A stretch of 35,536 nt of DNA, taken from positions 406,989 through 442,524 of the forward strand of contig SZWC01000097.1 of NCBI GenBank assembly GCA_023375785.1, read 5' to 3'. The notes beneath the pieces were generated by a model. It ran no database searches, was not told where the DNA came from, and worked only from the letters and a program-made list of their open reading frames with translations. The DNA is from Penium margaritaceum. Lineage: Eukaryota > Streptophyta > Zygnematophyceae > Desmidiales > Peniaceae. Of the stretch, positions 34,641 to 35,536 are shown piece after piece (the stretch's first letter is position 1; every line of letters begins with the position of its first letter). Position numbers and translations under genes: made by a program.

Positions 34641-35339
34641 GGCATCTTACAGCTTTAACATTGTCAAAATGGAATAAAATGTGCTTAAGATCGAACAACC
34701 AACTACAATCACTACCACTCTAAAGCAACTTTGCAAGGTTATTCATTCTTAATTTTAATTGATTTAATAAATAGCAAAATACAGCCAAAGATGGGTTAGC
34801 CATATTAAGATAACATTGCCTATTAAATTTGATGTATTACAAGGCTCAAGGGTGGCTGGAGGGATCCGGGTATCTCTCAATAGGTTCTTTCCACATTTTT
34901 AGTCTTAATATTTTGAAATTTACATTTTTGATTAATTATTGTAAATACAAATTTGTAAGGTTTTCTATATCAAGAAAGAATTTCCATTCCCTTTTTTACC
35001 AATTTTTACAATGTTTTGCCCCTCCCATGGTGTTATATGAAATGGAAACACCAAATGTTAATTGGTGCGTAAGTTAAAGGGGAGGTTCATGAAATGAGTC
35101 ATTAAAAAAACAGAAATTACATGCACTATATTATCAAAATTTGTATTTATTTCTCAAAAGATTGACTATGTAGATTCATAGTATTCACTTTCTTTTATGA
35201 TATTTGTGTCGAATTCTTAATGGTAGGCATGCATGAGTTTATTACTTAAAGTGTGAAGGCAGCACTTGCCCCTGTAGTATCACTACACACGTAAACCAAT
35301 TTTCACTCAAATTAGACCATAGATGGTGAATATTAGATG
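34641..35339. other. AT-rich island, right part, no recognisable gene
   Basis: AT-rich unique sequence downstream of the RNase H relic. If the element once continued here it should hold the end of pol and a 3' LTR. No repeat of this stretch is visible at the left end of the island, so an LTR cannot be claimed. A 14-of-15 match (TTATTACTTAARGTG) between about 32188 and 35240 is too short to count. Confidence 0.6.
35076..35085 (+). other. Possible polypurine tract of the copia relic
   Basis: AAAGGGGAGG lies 3' of the RNase H relic on the same strand and resembles the purine tract that primes plus-strand synthesis next to a copia 3' LTR. It is about 440 bp from the last pol motif, farther than usual, and no LTR can be identified after it. 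It could easily be chance. Confidence 0.22.
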
Positions 35340-35536
35340 TTACACACTGGTCAGATAGACAGCGGTCAGAAACACACTGGTCAGAAACACACTTGTCAGA
35401 AACACACAGGTCAGAAACACAGTGGTCAGAAACACAGTGGTCAGATACACAGTGGTCAGAAACACACTGGTCAGAGGCACACTGGTCAGAAACACAGCGG
35501 TCAGAAACACAGTGGTCAGAAACAAACTGGTCAGAA
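35340..35536. repeat. 15-bp array resumes (right part, runs off the window)
   Basis: The same monomer returns with ACACACTGGTCAGATAGACAG and continues to the window end. It contains the usual variants (CAGCGG, CACTTGTC, CAGAGGCAC). Strand and monomer phase are the same as in the left array: the left side stops after monomer position 4 and this side begins at position 6. Confidence 0.96.

Larger units (their letters stand above)
32153..35339. other. AT-rich non-satellite island inside the array
   Basis: About 3.2 kb without any 15-bp monomer, bounded on both sides by the array. Base composition is visibly AT-rich and stops are frequent in all frames. The interval 33811-34640 carries a decayed Ty1/copia polymerase on the + strand, described separately. 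In 32153-33810 I read both strands for copia capsid, integrase or other family motifs and found nothing I could defend. The same holds for 34641-35339, apart from a weak purine-tract candidate. No long terminal repeats, terminal inverted repeats or target-site duplication can be recognised at the edges. The short open frames inside (for example 33037-33246 and 34829-35077) show no family features and are best taken as chance. Confidence 0.9.

Noticed and set aside
34829..35077. Short open frame of 82 codons
   Set aside because: Phe/Leu/Lys-rich composition typical of AT-rich noncoding DNA, no family features.
32153..35339. LTRs or a target-site duplication at the island edges
   Set aside because: I compared the two ends by eye and found only a 14-of-15 match (TTATTACTTAARGTG) at unequal distances from the edges, with no continuing similarity, and no convincing short direct repeat at the junctions.

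Overview
The window is almost entirely satellite DNA. From 1 to 32152, and again from 35340 to the end, it consists of a 15-bp tandem monomer, consensus CAGAAACACASTGGT (S = G or C). I find no protein-coding gene, rRNA, tRNA or CRISPR array. The organism is a eukaryote and most likely a seed plant. The reasons are the sheer amount of satellite and, in the only non-satellite stretch, a decayed Ty1/copia polymerase of the type common in plants. The species cannot be named from this sequence.

Layout: 1-2280, diverged monomers with small local duplications. 2281-3180, a 60-bp higher-order repeat (15 copies). 3181-13470, diverged monomers organised as an irregular super-module of roughly 0.6-2.4 kb, with short duplications inside it. 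13471-14470, a 30-bp higher-order repeat (33 copies). 14471-19855, more super-module. 19856-20327, an assembly gap of 472 N. 20328-26015, diverged monomers holding a second 30-bp higher-order repeat (21361-21660), a 270-bp duplication and a duplication at 434-bp offset. 26016-26600, a 45-bp higher-order repeat (13 copies). 26601-28700, diverged monomers. 28701-31708, a 239-bp higher-order repeat (12.6 copies). 31709-32152, diverged monomers. 32153-35339, an AT-rich island with a Ty1/copia relic. 35340-35536, the same array again.

Several very long open frames run through the array on both strands. They follow from the monomer being 15 bp, a multiple of three, with five of its six frames free of stops. 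The longest frame is the one in which no single base change can create a stop. I therefore call no CDS.

The most informative observations concern evolution. Locally amplified, copy-to-copy identical higher-order blocks sit inside old diverged monomers. One of them, the 60-bp unit, has unamplified relatives elsewhere in the window. The 239-bp unit contains a 14-bp monomer, so it steps the frame by one base per copy. The copia island interrupts the array in nearly exact 15-bp phase, as expected if it was inserted into a pre-existing array.
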